Part shown: positions 23,671-31,720 of the stretch, in pieces
How the letters are laid out: each line of letters opens with the position of its first letter
Position numbering within the stretch: the first letter of the stretch is position 1
Assembly (NCBI GenBank): GCA_024274875.1
Contig: JAJSAH010000019.1
Location: 1 to 32,616, forward strand
Length of the DNA: 32,616 nucleotides
Direction of reading: 5' to 3'
Source of the DNA: an archaeon
GTDB taxonomy: Archaea > Micrarchaeota > Micrarchaeia > CAILAH01
Position numbers and translations under genes: made by a program
The notes under the pieces: model-generated
Database searches by the model: none
What the model was told of the DNA's origin: nothing
What the model saw: only the letters and a program-made list of their open reading frames with translations

Positions 23671-24963
23671 ATGTTTATGAAATCTGCTGTTTTGCTTGCA
23701 TTTATCTTATTGTTCTCATTCATGCATGCTGCGTGGACGGAGTCGTTGGAAGTTCATGTGGTTGATGCAAAGAATCGGCCGCTTAAAGGAGCAGTTATAG
23801 AAATAAAATATCAAAAAAACAATTTTCCAATTTACAGAGACAGCAATCTTGATGGGCATTCCACACTAATAACTGATGAAACCGGAAGAGTTGATTTCAC
23901 ATTCTCGAATAATGTTGATAACAATCTGTATGAGATAAGATACTATTACCTGTCTGCAAACTACAGCGGAGAATACCAATCTGAGAAAATTGTGTGCAGC
24001 ACGCTTGGAGAAAGATGCCACAGCAAAACATATCTTAAAACATTTTTCATGGATGCATACAGGGTTACTGTGTATGTAAGGGATCAAAAGCAGAGGCCCA
24101 TATCTAACGCAGTAGTTAGGTATGCAGGGATGGAATATGAAACTGATTCAAACGGAATGGCATGGGTAAATGTGTTGAATAAGAAATCATACTCAATTTC
24201 AGTGGAATACGAAGGAAAAAAACGGACTGTGCAAGGAAAAATCAATGGAAATGATGAGATTGCCTACGCAATAATACCAAGATACAATATTAGGCTGAGG
24301 GTTGTTGATGATAATGGAAATGTTATGCATGCTGAAGCAATGCTTAACAATATAACGAAAGAAAGCGATGAGAATGGATACATAACCTTCGAGAAAATAC
24401 TGAGCGATAATGTTGAGGTGCTCGTGAGATATAAGGGTGGATTCAGAAAAGTTGAACTTGCGTTGTCTGATGATGTTGATATGGATGTGGTTGTTGATGA
24501 GACGCCGCCAACAATAGTTCTCGTAAGCAAGGAAGCTGATGAAGATGAGAATGCAATAATCATCAGCGCAAGCATAAGGGATCCTGGAAGTAAGGGAAGC
24601 GGTTTGAGAGAATCTGACCCGGCAAGATTAAGGTATAAAATTGGAAATGAAGGGTGGAGTTCAGTGAGCATGTACCAAACTGGCAAAGATGCATTCCAAG
24701 CAACAATACCGCTTAAATATGATGTTAAGATAAATTTCGAGATAGAGGCGTTTGATGCGCAGGGAAATGCGCAGAGCTATGTGGACAGCATAATTGTAAA
24801 AAGCACCGGAAAAATCGAGAGCGAGAAAAAAGATGGTGAAGAAGAGAAACCTGAGGAGGTTAAAGAAAAAAGCGGCATAGATATCGTGACATTGATTGCC
24901 GGAATAATAATATTCCTGGTGATATTGCTCATAATATACAAAAAATACACAGGAGAGATATAG
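23671..24963 (+). CDS. secreted, membrane-anchored protein with carboxypeptidase-regulatory/Ig-like repeats
   Basis: A signal peptide (SAVLLAFILLFSFMHAAW) is followed by repeated beta-sandwich units of the carboxypeptidase-regulatory or Big type: LEVHVVDAKNRPLKGAVIEI with TDETGRVDFTF, VTVYVRDQKQRPISNAVVRY with DSNGMAWVNV, and IRLRVVDDNGNVMHAEAML with DENGYITFE. A further Ig-like domain (VDETPPTIVLVS) comes next. A Lys/Glu-rich stretch and a C-terminal helix (DIVTLIAGIIIFLVILLIIY) anchor the protein. It is probably a cell-surface structural protein. A TATA element lies 22-28 nt upstream. Confidence 0.83.
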   Translation: MFMKSAVLLAFILLFSFMHAAWTESLEVHVVDAKNRPLKGAVIEIKYQKNNFPIYRDSNLDGHSTLITDETGRVDFTFSNNVDNNLYEIRYYYLSANYSGEYQSEKIVCSTLGERCHSKTYLKTFFMDAYRVTVYVRDQKQRPISNAVVRYAGMEYETDSNGMAWVNVLNKKSYSISVEYEGKKRTVQGKINGNDEIAYAIIPRYNIRLRVVDDNGNVMHAEAMLNNITKESDENGYITFEKILSDNVEVLVRYKGGFRKVELALSDDVDMDVVVDETPPTIVLVSKEADEDENAIIISASIRDPGSKGSGLRESDPARLRYKIGNEGWSSVSMYQTGKDAFQATIPLKYDVKINFEIEAFDAQGNAQSYVDSIIVKSTGKIESEKKDGEEEKPEEVKEKSGIDIVTLIAGIIIFLVILLIIYKKYTGEI

Positions 24964-25004
24964 GCATAAATATAAATTTTATTCTTGCTAAAAATAGAGC
25001 ATAT

Positions 25005-25146
25005 GCCTCGGTAGTGTAGTGGTTTAGCATTCGGCCCTGTCGCAGCCCTTTTCGGGATGCCTAAAAGCGCTGGCGGAAAAGAGATATGGCAGCCCTTTTC
25101 GGGATGCAGATAGGCCGCGACCCGGGTTCGAACCCCGGCCGAGGCG
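25005..25146 (+). tRNA. tRNA-Asp (anticodon GTC) with a 69-nt intron containing direct repeats
   Basis: Acceptor GCCTCGG pairs with CCGAGGC, with discriminator G as usual for tRNA-Asp. The T arm is CCGGG-TTCGAAC-CCCGG. Anticodon stem CGGCC/GGCCG holds loop CTGTCG+A with anticodon GTC. The intron (25043-25111) sits at the 37/38 position, with central helix CTGT/GCAG and bulges CGC and ATA. It contains two identical 19-nt palindromic units (see repeats). AAATATAAATTTTA about 30 nt upstream is the likely TATA box, and a T-rich stretch follows the gene. Confidence 0.93.
25042..25107 (+). repeat. two identical 19-nt hairpin units in the tRNA-Asp intron
   Basis: GCAGCCCTTTTCGGGATGC occurs at 25042-25060 and 25089-25107 without mismatch, separated by 28 nt. 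Each copy can fold as a hairpin (GCA/TGC and CCC/GGG with a G-A mismatch). The 5' arm of the first can also pair with the 3' arm of the second across the splice sites. The first copy begins on the last exon base, and the second ends in the central splice helix. Confidence 0.9.
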
Positions 25147-25317
25147 TCTTATTTTTAAGTGCGCGTTTCCTGTTTGCCTATACTTAACACGGTATTTGCA
25201 TAATTTGAAATCAGTAAGCTCGTAGAATATGTTTGCCTTTTGGCAGTAAAAAGAAGGGACTAGCAGCGTTTATCATATAACAAAGTATATATATAACTTA
25301 CTTGCAAAGAATATATC

Positions 25318-25878
25318 ATGAAAGCTCTTGAAAGAGTGCAAAAAGCATCACGGCACAACAGAAAGCCGTTGGCGCACATCGCAAAAATATGTGAAAATAG
25401 CGATGAGCCCATAATAAAAAAAGTTCCAAAAGGAGATTTTAAAGTTCTTCTTGCTCATAGCCTACCGCTTAATGAATGCACTTTGGATATATGGAAGAAA
25501 AATGTGCTCGCAATGGGAAATAGAGGAATTTCCGATAAGGTAATAAATATAATCTGTAATGAATTGGATTATATCGCATTAACAAAGGTAAAAAAGGGTG
25601 CGTATGGAATCGAGTTTATGATTATGGGGAAAGGATTTGTGTATTGGAAGGATTACATCAGCATTCTTGAGAAGGAAATATGTGGTATTAAAGAAGGAGT
25701 TAAAGAGAGGATGTCAACTTACATTTCGCTGTATGCTGGGGAAGCGCATGAAAACAAAATCCTTAGCGGCGTCGTGCTGTTGGCGAAATTGAGCAAAAGA
25801 GTTAAATTCTCAACATTAAACCGCCCAACTATATCATTGTCAGAATTATTTGCTGGTGAGGACACAGTTGCAGTTTAA
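25318..25878 (+). CDS. protein of unknown function
   Basis: The family is not recognised. The 186-residue protein is basic and soluble. Its parts include an N-terminal helix (LERVQKASRHNRKPLAHIAKI), a beta-strand region (GDFKVLLAHSLPL) and a C-terminal helix with LSGVVLLAKLSKRVKF. TATATATATA (25285-25294) is centred about 27 nt before the ATG, as for a leaderless gene, which supports the start. The 171-bp gap before it holds the tRNA-Asp terminator region and this promoter only. Confidence 0.7.
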   Translation: MKALERVQKASRHNRKPLAHIAKICENSDEPIIKKVPKGDFKVLLAHSLPLNECTLDIWKKNVLAMGNRGISDKVINIICNELDYIALTKVKKGAYGIEFMIMGKGFVYWKDYISILEKEICGIKEGVKERMSTYISLYAGEAHENKILSGVVLLAKLSKRVKFSTLNRPTISLSELFAGEDTVAV

Positions 25879-25912
25879 TGCTATTTTAATTTTTTAGCAT
25901 TAATATGTCATT

Positions 25913-26770
25913 GTGAAAATCATACCTGTTGCATTCGATTCATTAGGAACGCGGTCTATGGCAACCTACATCGAAACAAAAGATGTGAAATTATTCATAG
26001 ACCCTGGAGTATCGCTAGCTCCTGTAAGGTTTGGATTGCCTCCCCATCCTATAGAGATTGAAAGAATGAATGAGCACTGGGAGCAGATAAAAAAATATAT
26101 GGAAAAGGCTGAGCATGTTTGCATATCGCATTACCATTATGACCATCATGATCCAGAACATCCAGAGATATTCAAAGGAAAGCATGTGTTTGTAAAACAT
26201 CCTACGCAAAATATTAACAAGAGCCAGAAAGAAAGAGCCGCATACTTTCTTCCAAAAATAAAAGAAATTTGCAGTCTTGAATATGCCGAAGGCAAGAACA
26301 TATGCGTCGGGAATACTGAAATAAAATTTTCAAGAGCGGTTCCGCATGGTCCAGGGATCAGGCTGGGCTATGTTGTTGAGACAATCATTGATGATGGAAG
26401 GGAAGTTCTTGTGCATACAAGCGATGTTGAAGGTCCTGCGCTTAAAGAGCAATTAGAGCCAATATTAAACAACAGAGCAAGCATCGTCTTTCTGGATGGT
26501 CCTCTTTCATATATAATCTACAGGTATGGCAATAAGAATTTAGGGAATGCATTAGCAAACATGAAAAAAATGATTGATGCAGGGGTTAAAATACTTGTTT
26601 ATGACCATCATTTTTTGAGAGATCCAAAATACAAGGAAAGAATTGCAGAGGTTGAGGACTATGGGAAAGAACTCGGATGCAAAGTGCAGACCGCAGCAGA
26701 ATTCAGAGGAATGAAAGTTGATGCATTGGAAATGAGAAGGAAAGAGTTGCATGAGAATATGCCCGCTTAA
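25913..26770 (+). CDS. UPF0282-family metallo-beta-lactamase-fold protein
   Basis: The archaeal UPF0282 family is recognisable: IPVAFDSLGTRSMATYIET, LFIDPGVSLAP, the metal motif ISHYHYDHHDP (HxHxDH-like), AVPHGPG, VHTSDVEGP, FLDGPLSYI and ILVYDHHFLRD. It is probably a metal-dependent hydrolase; the substrate is unknown. GTG 25913 is used as start because a TTTTAATTTT element is centred about 25 nt upstream and the protein begins at the family's conserved start. Confidence 0.88.
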   Translation: MKIIPVAFDSLGTRSMATYIETKDVKLFIDPGVSLAPVRFGLPPHPIEIERMNEHWEQIKKYMEKAEHVCISHYHYDHHDPEHPEIFKGKHVFVKHPTQNINKSQKERAAYFLPKIKEICSLEYAEGKNICVGNTEIKFSRAVPHGPGIRLGYVVETIIDDGREVLVHTSDVEGPALKEQLEPILNNRASIVFLDGPLSYIIYRYGNKNLGNALANMKKMIDAGVKILVYDHHFLRDPKYKERIAEVEDYGKELGCKVQTAAEFRGMKVDALEMRRKELHENMPA

Positions 26771-26845
26771 AAAATCTGTGATCGCTTATATATAATAAGA
26801 ATAATATAGTTATAGCTCCACATAGGTAAGGAATAAGGTGTTAAT

Positions 26846-28093
26846 ATGAACGGAAAAGTTGCGATTGCTGTTATATTTGTTGCTCTGCTATTGGGCTGCA
26901 TTGGCCCGAAAGAGATTGGTCCGGAAAAGATTGGCCCGGAAGAGAAGTTGGATAGTTTGGGCCATACCCTTGATGGCATGAATGCAATTAAAGAGAGCAA
27001 TAACTTGTTCGCATTCAAAATGTATATGGAAATGAGGGATTACGAAAATTTGTTCTTTTCTCCGTTCAGCATGTACAGCGCGTTTGCTGTGTTGTATGAG
27101 GGCGCAAACGGAAGCTCCGAACAACAGCTCCGAGATGCATTTGGATATCTGGATAAAGAGAAGATGAGACCTAACTATGCAGAAATTCAAAACATTCTGA
27201 ACGATAACTCACAGCAATATGTGTTGAGGAATGCAAATTCAATATGGATTCAAGAAGAATTCGATGTGAGAAAGGGATATTTAGAGATTTTAAGAACGCG
27301 ATACGGAGCGCACTCGAAAAATGTTGATTTCATCAACAATCCAGAAGAAGCAAAAAGCCAAATAAACGGTTGGATAGAGCAAAAAACGAATAGCAGGATA
27401 AAAAACTTGATTGCAGATATTCCAATAAATACGCGGTCAATCATAGCGAATGCAATATATTTTAAGGGTAAATGGGAACACAAATTTGACAAGTATAGGA
27501 CTAAGGATGACTATTTTATATTGGAAGACGGAACAAAAAAACAAATTAAAATGATGCAGTTAGGGAATGAATACAAAGGAGAAACGCTAAGATATGCCTA
27601 TGTAAACGGCGTTGAGGTGTTAGAACTTCCATATAATGGAAACATATCTATGTATGTGATTCTGCCCAATAAAACGCTGAATGAATTTGAGCAGGAATTC
27701 ACTTATGAAAAGTATGTTGAGTATAAGAAAAGAATGGGATATGAGTATGTGTATGTTGAACTGCCTAAATTCGAAGTTAGAACTGATGCTTACGAAATAA
27801 CAGAACCCATAAAACGCTTGGGCGCAGTTGATGTGTTCGACCCAAATAGAGCTGATTTATCTGGGATGACTGAAAAAAGAGGTTTGTATGTATCGAGCGT
27901 TGTTCATAAGGCATACATCAAAGTTGATGAGGAGGGCACAGAAGCTGCTGCTGCAACAGGCATTGTTGCTGGACTTACTTCACTTCCCGCGCAATTAATT
28001 ATCATTCATTTCAGGGCAGATCATCCGTTCATATACATAATTGAGCACAAAGATGCAGGGATTTTATTCATGGGAAAGCTTGAGAACCCTTAA
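26846..28093 (+). CDS. serpin, predicted lipoprotein protease inhibitor
   Basis: A signal peptide with lipobox (ALLLGC) and a short repeated linker (IGPKE, IGPEK, IGPEEK) precede a full serpin domain with NLFFSPFSMYSAFAVLYEGA, IIANAIYFKGKWEHKF, and the C-terminal HPFIYIIEHKDAGILFMGKL. The reactive-centre loop hinge KVDEEGTEAAAATG (from about residue 359) fits inhibitory serpins. By hinge counting, P1-P1' would be near Thr-Ser in AGLTSLP, suggesting targets that prefer small residues; this is inference. AAGGTG lies 5 nt before the ATG, and CTTATATATAATA is further upstream, so this mRNA has a short leader. Serpins are uncommon in archaea. Confidence 0.93.
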   Translation: MNGKVAIAVIFVALLLGCIGPKEIGPEKIGPEEKLDSLGHTLDGMNAIKESNNLFAFKMYMEMRDYENLFFSPFSMYSAFAVLYEGANGSSEQQLRDAFGYLDKEKMRPNYAEIQNILNDNSQQYVLRNANSIWIQEEFDVRKGYLEILRTRYGAHSKNVDFINNPEEAKSQINGWIEQKTNSRIKNLIADIPINTRSIIANAIYFKGKWEHKFDKYRTKDDYFILEDGTKKQIKMMQLGNEYKGETLRYAYVNGVEVLELPYNGNISMYVILPNKTLNEFEQEFTYEKYVEYKKRMGYEYVYVELPKFEVRTDAYEITEPIKRLGAVDVFDPNRADLSGMTEKRGLYVSSVVHKAYIKVDEEGTEAAAATGIVAGLTSLPAQLIIIHFRADHPFIYIIEHKDAGILFMGKLENP

Positions 28094-28112
28094 CCTCTCA
28101 CCTCTCCCATTA

Positions 28113-28871
28113 TTATATGCACATGAAATGTTTAAATGCAGAAAACCCAAATAAAAATAACAGCAATAAAGGAAATGCCATGCATATTCCAGAGGAGAGC
28201 TGCGGTTCATTTTCACTGTCTTCAAACTCTGATTGCGCAGGGCTTTCGGCGATTAAACATTCATTGTTTATGCATGCGTTACCTAAACCATTATTTATGC
28301 AGTAATCATTGGATATGCAGTATTTAAGGTCTTGTTCAAGCTCATAATCTAGATTCTCCGGAATTTCACCATCTATCAATATTATTCCTGGATTGTTGGG
28401 TTGAGCATATTTTTCCGTTTCAATATCAACAACTTCTTTGTATGAATTTATGTAGGACATTGTATCCGTGAAATCAAGGTAATCTGCGAGAGGCATATTG
28501 AATGCAATTTTCCATGAGCCACCAACATTATGAAACAGCGCAACGTATGTTAGGTTTACATTAATGTTCTCATAGCCCGTTATTGCAGATTCAAGATTAT
28601 ACACTGCCATCGCATAATCTCCATTTACCTCGTAATGAAAGTTGGATATTGAATATGATTCAGTGTCATAATTTTGCCAGACTCCTTCAACCATGTTCTC
28701 CATCACATCATAATCTTCCTGGGACCAATTCGATGTATCAATATATGATAAATACGCACCATAATCTTCATCAACAGTCGCTTGATAAAATGAATCAATT
28801 AAATTCTCATACATTGATGCAGAATATGTTGCTGCGCTTAATATAATGAGCAATAAAACATAGTATTTCAT
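28113..28871 (-). CDS. secreted NTF2-like protein with Cys motif and C-terminal anchor
   Basis: A signal peptide (YYVLLLIILSAATYSA) leads an NTF2/SnoaL-like region (LIDSFYQATVDEDYGAYLSY ... YVALFHNVGGSWKIAF). A short cysteine motif follows (CISNDYCINNGLGNACINNEC), then a C-terminal hydrophobic helix (MAFPLLLLFLFGFSAF) with a basic end. It is a cell-surface protein; no exact family is recognised. It starts at the base after the stop of the Cys-rich gene, so the two are one operon. It ends 19 nt from the convergent serpin gene. Confidence 0.75.
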   Translation of the reverse strand: MKYYVLLLIILSAATYSASMYENLIDSFYQATVDEDYGAYLSYIDTSNWSQEDYDVMENMVEGVWQNYDTESYSISNFHYEVNGDYAMAVYNLESAITGYENINVNLTYVALFHNVGGSWKIAFNMPLADYLDFTDTMSYINSYKEVVDIETEKYAQPNNPGIILIDGEIPENLDYELEQDLKYCISNDYCINNGLGNACINNECLIAESPAQSEFEDSENEPQLSSGICMAFPLLLLFLFGFSAFKHFMCI

Positions 28872-30620
28872 CTAACCACCGTCCTGCGTCCTTTTAAATC
28901 CAACATACCTAACTGGGAATGAAATCGTTTTTGTGGATGCATAACCATCGCCATCTTCAACATCTACTCTAATCATGCAAGGCATTTCCATAGGTTCGGA
29001 GTTAAGTATTCTTTCTCTTAAAGCAGCATTATCAACATAATCACGCACAGAACCTAACACACTTTGCGCAATATCATTGCCGTATGTTGCCGCTTTCCCT
29101 ACCAAAGGTATTGCTGAGACTGTTGAAGAAACTGCTCCTATGTATATCTTTACCGTTGTAATACCCATATCTATTAACAATAAACCTCCTTCGTATGAAC
29201 CTGATGCGCGTTCTGTTTGCTTGCCGATTTCAACAAAATGCTTTGCATCATCAACCATGCCTTTTATATTCCATGCAGTATCTGCGATCGGCACTAGCCA
29301 GCCCAATAATTTTTTTGTGAGCGATTTTGCAGCTATTTTTTCAGCGCGTTCTTCAGCGATCTCTTTGGTAGTTGTTGCAGCAACATCTTGCAGAGATGAT
29401 TCAGCAGATTCGAGCACATTAGCAGCGAGAGCAATCTCTAATGGGGTCAACCCGCGCTGTATTGAATCCCATTCTATAGTTGTTGATTTATCGGAACTGC
29501 TGAATTTTGCACCTTCTGTATCTATGCGCTCCATTCCATCATTAAGCCTAAACTTTCCGCATAAAGTTGGGCTTGTTAAAGTGTATGTATAAACATCATC
29601 TTTATCATCAGATATTTCTACTGAAATGTTGTATGACGAATATGAAACAACCGTTTTTGGGTTAACTGATATAGATTCAATCTTTGGAGCTGGAGATCTA
29701 ACGGACATTTTTAATGATTTCTCAACCTTCCACTCCTCGCCATCCGTGTGCTTTATTCCATAAACTTTCAAACTCAGATCATAGGGAAACTCATCCCAAT
29801 AAATTTTGCTTATGCCATTAATATCTGGAAAGGAGATTGTAATGGATGCTCTGCCATTGGAATCTGTTGATTTTGATTTATGCACTCTATCCCACATACC
29901 AAGCATGCCAGTAGATTTAGGATCATCCAACTCAAAATACACGCGCGCGCCTTTAACAGGAGCGCCACCAGAATATGTTAACACGACATCGATTTTAACA
30001 GAATCCTTTCCATTTAAGTAGGCATGATCTTTTGATAAATCAACAGTTAGGGATGGAATTCCTTTCTCAGGAGGTTTCTCGCACGAGCTCCCGTATTCAT
30101 CGCAACCATAAGCGCATTCAAACGTATAATAGTAGCATTGTCCATCATCTCCGCAATAACCATCGTAATAATATAGACCATCTCTGCAAAATGTCTGGGA
30201 GCAATCATCCTCGCATTCAATATTGCCCTGCGGTTCAGTTTGATTGTCTTGTTGCATGTATTCTTCACATCCTTCTCCGTATTTATCGCATGTGCTGCAA
30301 TAACTTACGCACTGCGCGCGGAATGTGCAATCCTCTGCATTATCTCCGCACATAACACCTACACAATTGTTTATGCAAAAATCCACATCAAACTCTGCAT
30401 CCTCAACGCTCGGTTCTTCACTCCAATTGCCCGTCTCAATAGGTTTAAGATACTCGCAGTAATAATCACATGATCCAAGATATGCCGCACACGGATCAGT
30501 ATCAAATGAACATTTGCTCATGCAATCATTGTAATCTGAATATTCAGGGCAATTGAGATCAACTGAATGCACAGTTAATGAAAGCAGCATGAGATATAAT
30601 AACATCAAAGCATGCTTCAT
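28872..30620 (-). CDS. secreted Cys-rich surface protein with Ig-like domain and hydrophobic helical region
   Basis: The signal peptide is MKHALMLLYLMLLSLTVHS. Residues about 22-185 hold more than 20 cysteines in spaced pairs (for example CMSKCSFDTDPCAAYLGSC), implying disulphides outside the cell. Next is a Big/Ig-like segment (IDVVLTYSGGAPVKGARVYFEL with DSNGRASITISF). A helical region follows (LESAESSLQDVAATTTKEIAEERAEKIAAK) and then hydrophobic helices (LLLIDMGITTVKIYIGAVSSTVSAIPLVG, quoted in part) that may insert in a membrane. The protein ends in a beta-rich domain. No family is recognised. It is first in the operon with the NTF2-like gene. Confidence 0.75.
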   Translation of the reverse strand: MKHALMLLYLMLLSLTVHSVDLNCPEYSDYNDCMSKCSFDTDPCAAYLGSCDYYCEYLKPIETGNWSEEPSVEDAEFDVDFCINNCVGVMCGDNAEDCTFRAQCVSYCSTCDKYGEGCEEYMQQDNQTEPQGNIECEDDCSQTFCRDGLYYYDGYCGDDGQCYYYTFECAYGCDEYGSSCEKPPEKGIPSLTVDLSKDHAYLNGKDSVKIDVVLTYSGGAPVKGARVYFELDDPKSTGMLGMWDRVHKSKSTDSNGRASITISFPDINGISKIYWDEFPYDLSLKVYGIKHTDGEEWKVEKSLKMSVRSPAPKIESISVNPKTVVSYSSYNISVEISDDKDDVYTYTLTSPTLCGKFRLNDGMERIDTEGAKFSSSDKSTTIEWDSIQRGLTPLEIALAANVLESAESSLQDVAATTTKEIAEERAEKIAAKSLTKKLLGWLVPIADTAWNIKGMVDDAKHFVEIGKQTERASGSYEGGLLLIDMGITTVKIYIGAVSSTVSAIPLVGKAATYGNDIAQSVLGSVRDYVDNAALRERILNSEPMEMPCMIRVDVEDGDGYASTKTISFPVRYVGFKRTQDGG

Positions 30621-30640
30621 AGTGCATTAATCGTTAGAAA

Positions 30641-30654
30641 TTATATAAATATAA
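30641..30654. promoter_or_regulatory. shared bidirectional TATA element (Cys-rich operon / small membrane protein)
   Basis: TTATATAAATATAA nearly equals its reverse complement. Its centre lies 27-28 nt from the Cys-rich ATG (30620, minus) and 23-24 nt from the ATG at 30671 (plus). This geometry is the same as at 14438-14449. Confidence 0.6.
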
Positions 30655-30670
30655 GCATTAACATATGTTT

Positions 30671-30991
30671 ATGTTGAGAAATATTCGTGATTTTATTGCT
30701 GAACAATGGTTCAGGTTCAGCGTGGGGTTGCAGTTGTTATCGATAGTTAATTTCGCACTGCTCGTGATTGCAACTTCTGACAAGCTGAGAAATGCAGTGC
30801 CATTAACATATACTTCGGAATTAATCCTACTGTTTGTCCCTGCTGCGTTTTTGTTTGCATGGGTTGCAGGTTACATAATGGAGGGAGTAGTAAAACTGCC
30901 ACAGGCAAGAGAAAAAGCTGCGATCAAACGCAGCCCTGCCTGGCAGGAAGTTTTTGAGAGACTGGACAGAATAGAGAAAAAAATAAAATAG
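30671..30991 (+). CDS. small membrane protein with two transmembrane helices
   Basis: The 106-residue protein has two hydrophobic helices (VGLQLLSIVNFALLVIA and LILLFVPAAFLFAWVAGYIM) and a cytosolic basic helical tail (ERLDRIEKKIK). No family is recognised. ATG 30671 (MLRNIR) is preferred to 30665 because of the TATA spacing. The stop is directly adjacent to the stop of the convergent gene, with no gap. Confidence 0.72.
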   Translation: MLRNIRDFIAEQWFRFSVGLQLLSIVNFALLVIATSDKLRNAVPLTYTSELILLFVPAAFLFAWVAGYIMEGVVKLPQAREKAAIKRSPAWQEVFERLDRIEKKIK

Positions 30992-31720
30992 TCATTTGCT
31001 AAAAAGTATCGCAAGCATTACATCTCCAACCGCTTTCCCGCCTTCAAAATCATAACTGGTGTTTATAAAAATCAGATCAGGCCGTTTTACAATATATCTT
31101 TTAAGCGTCACGCATCCTTGTATTGAGTTAGTTATTTCAATAGGCTTCCAAAATTTCACATCATCCTTGCCAATTATAAAAGATAACATGAATTGGATGT
31201 CGCGGAGCATCACTGGATCAATTTCACTTAATCGCGCAATCAACCTGAACATATCAAGTGCAACGAGCTTTGATGGGTCGCCACCGCGCAATAAGTATGT
31301 TTTATACATATTTAACCTCCGCAACACCGAATCATCCCTAAATTTTGCAAGGTCTGTTTGCGTAAAACCTGATTCCGCCAATATCTGCTTTGCCAAACCT
31401 GATTTAATTACATGATAGAGAAATGCATATACCATTTGATTATAGCATAATGTGGTCTCTATATCAGTCAAATGATCTGGAAAATCGCTTAGTTTCTTAA
31501 TTATGCTCTTTGGAACATAGAAATGGCCTTTAACATCCAAGACAGACTTAACTTGAAGGAAATGATCTTTAACACTGTATAAAACCTCTGCAGATTTAAT
31601 CGTCTGGCATTGCTCGGTATATATGCTTTGAGATTCCATAAGCGTATCTTCAGGTATCTTGCTCCTGACAACATTCTTGGGACAATTGGTTGAACTATTG
31701 GAATATTTTCTCCTTCTCAT
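30992..31720 (-). CDS. protein of unknown function, possibly hotdog-fold (FcoT-like)
   Basis: The order HFYVPKSIIKKLSDFPDHLT, TLCYNQMVYAFLYHVIKSGL, and a C-terminal GCVTLKRYIVKRPDLIFINT with YDFEGGKAVGDVMLAIL resembles hotdog thioesterase-like proteins such as FcoT. A helical insert (about 120-175) separates the parts. This is a tentative fold-level guess with no catalytic residues assigned. The start overlaps the membrane-protein gene by 26 nt; ATG MESQSI, about 28 codons in, is an alternative. Confidence 0.6.
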   Translation of the reverse strand: MRRRKYSNSSTNCPKNVVRSKIPEDTLMESQSIYTEQCQTIKSAEVLYSVKDHFLQVKSVLDVKGHFYVPKSIIKKLSDFPDHLTDIETTLCYNQMVYAFLYHVIKSGLAKQILAESGFTQTDLAKFRDDSVLRRLNMYKTYLLRGGDPSKLVALDMFRLIARLSEIDPVMLRDIQFMLSFIIGKDDVKFWKPIEITNSIQGCVTLKRYIVKRPDLIFINTSYDFEGGKAVGDVMLAILFSK

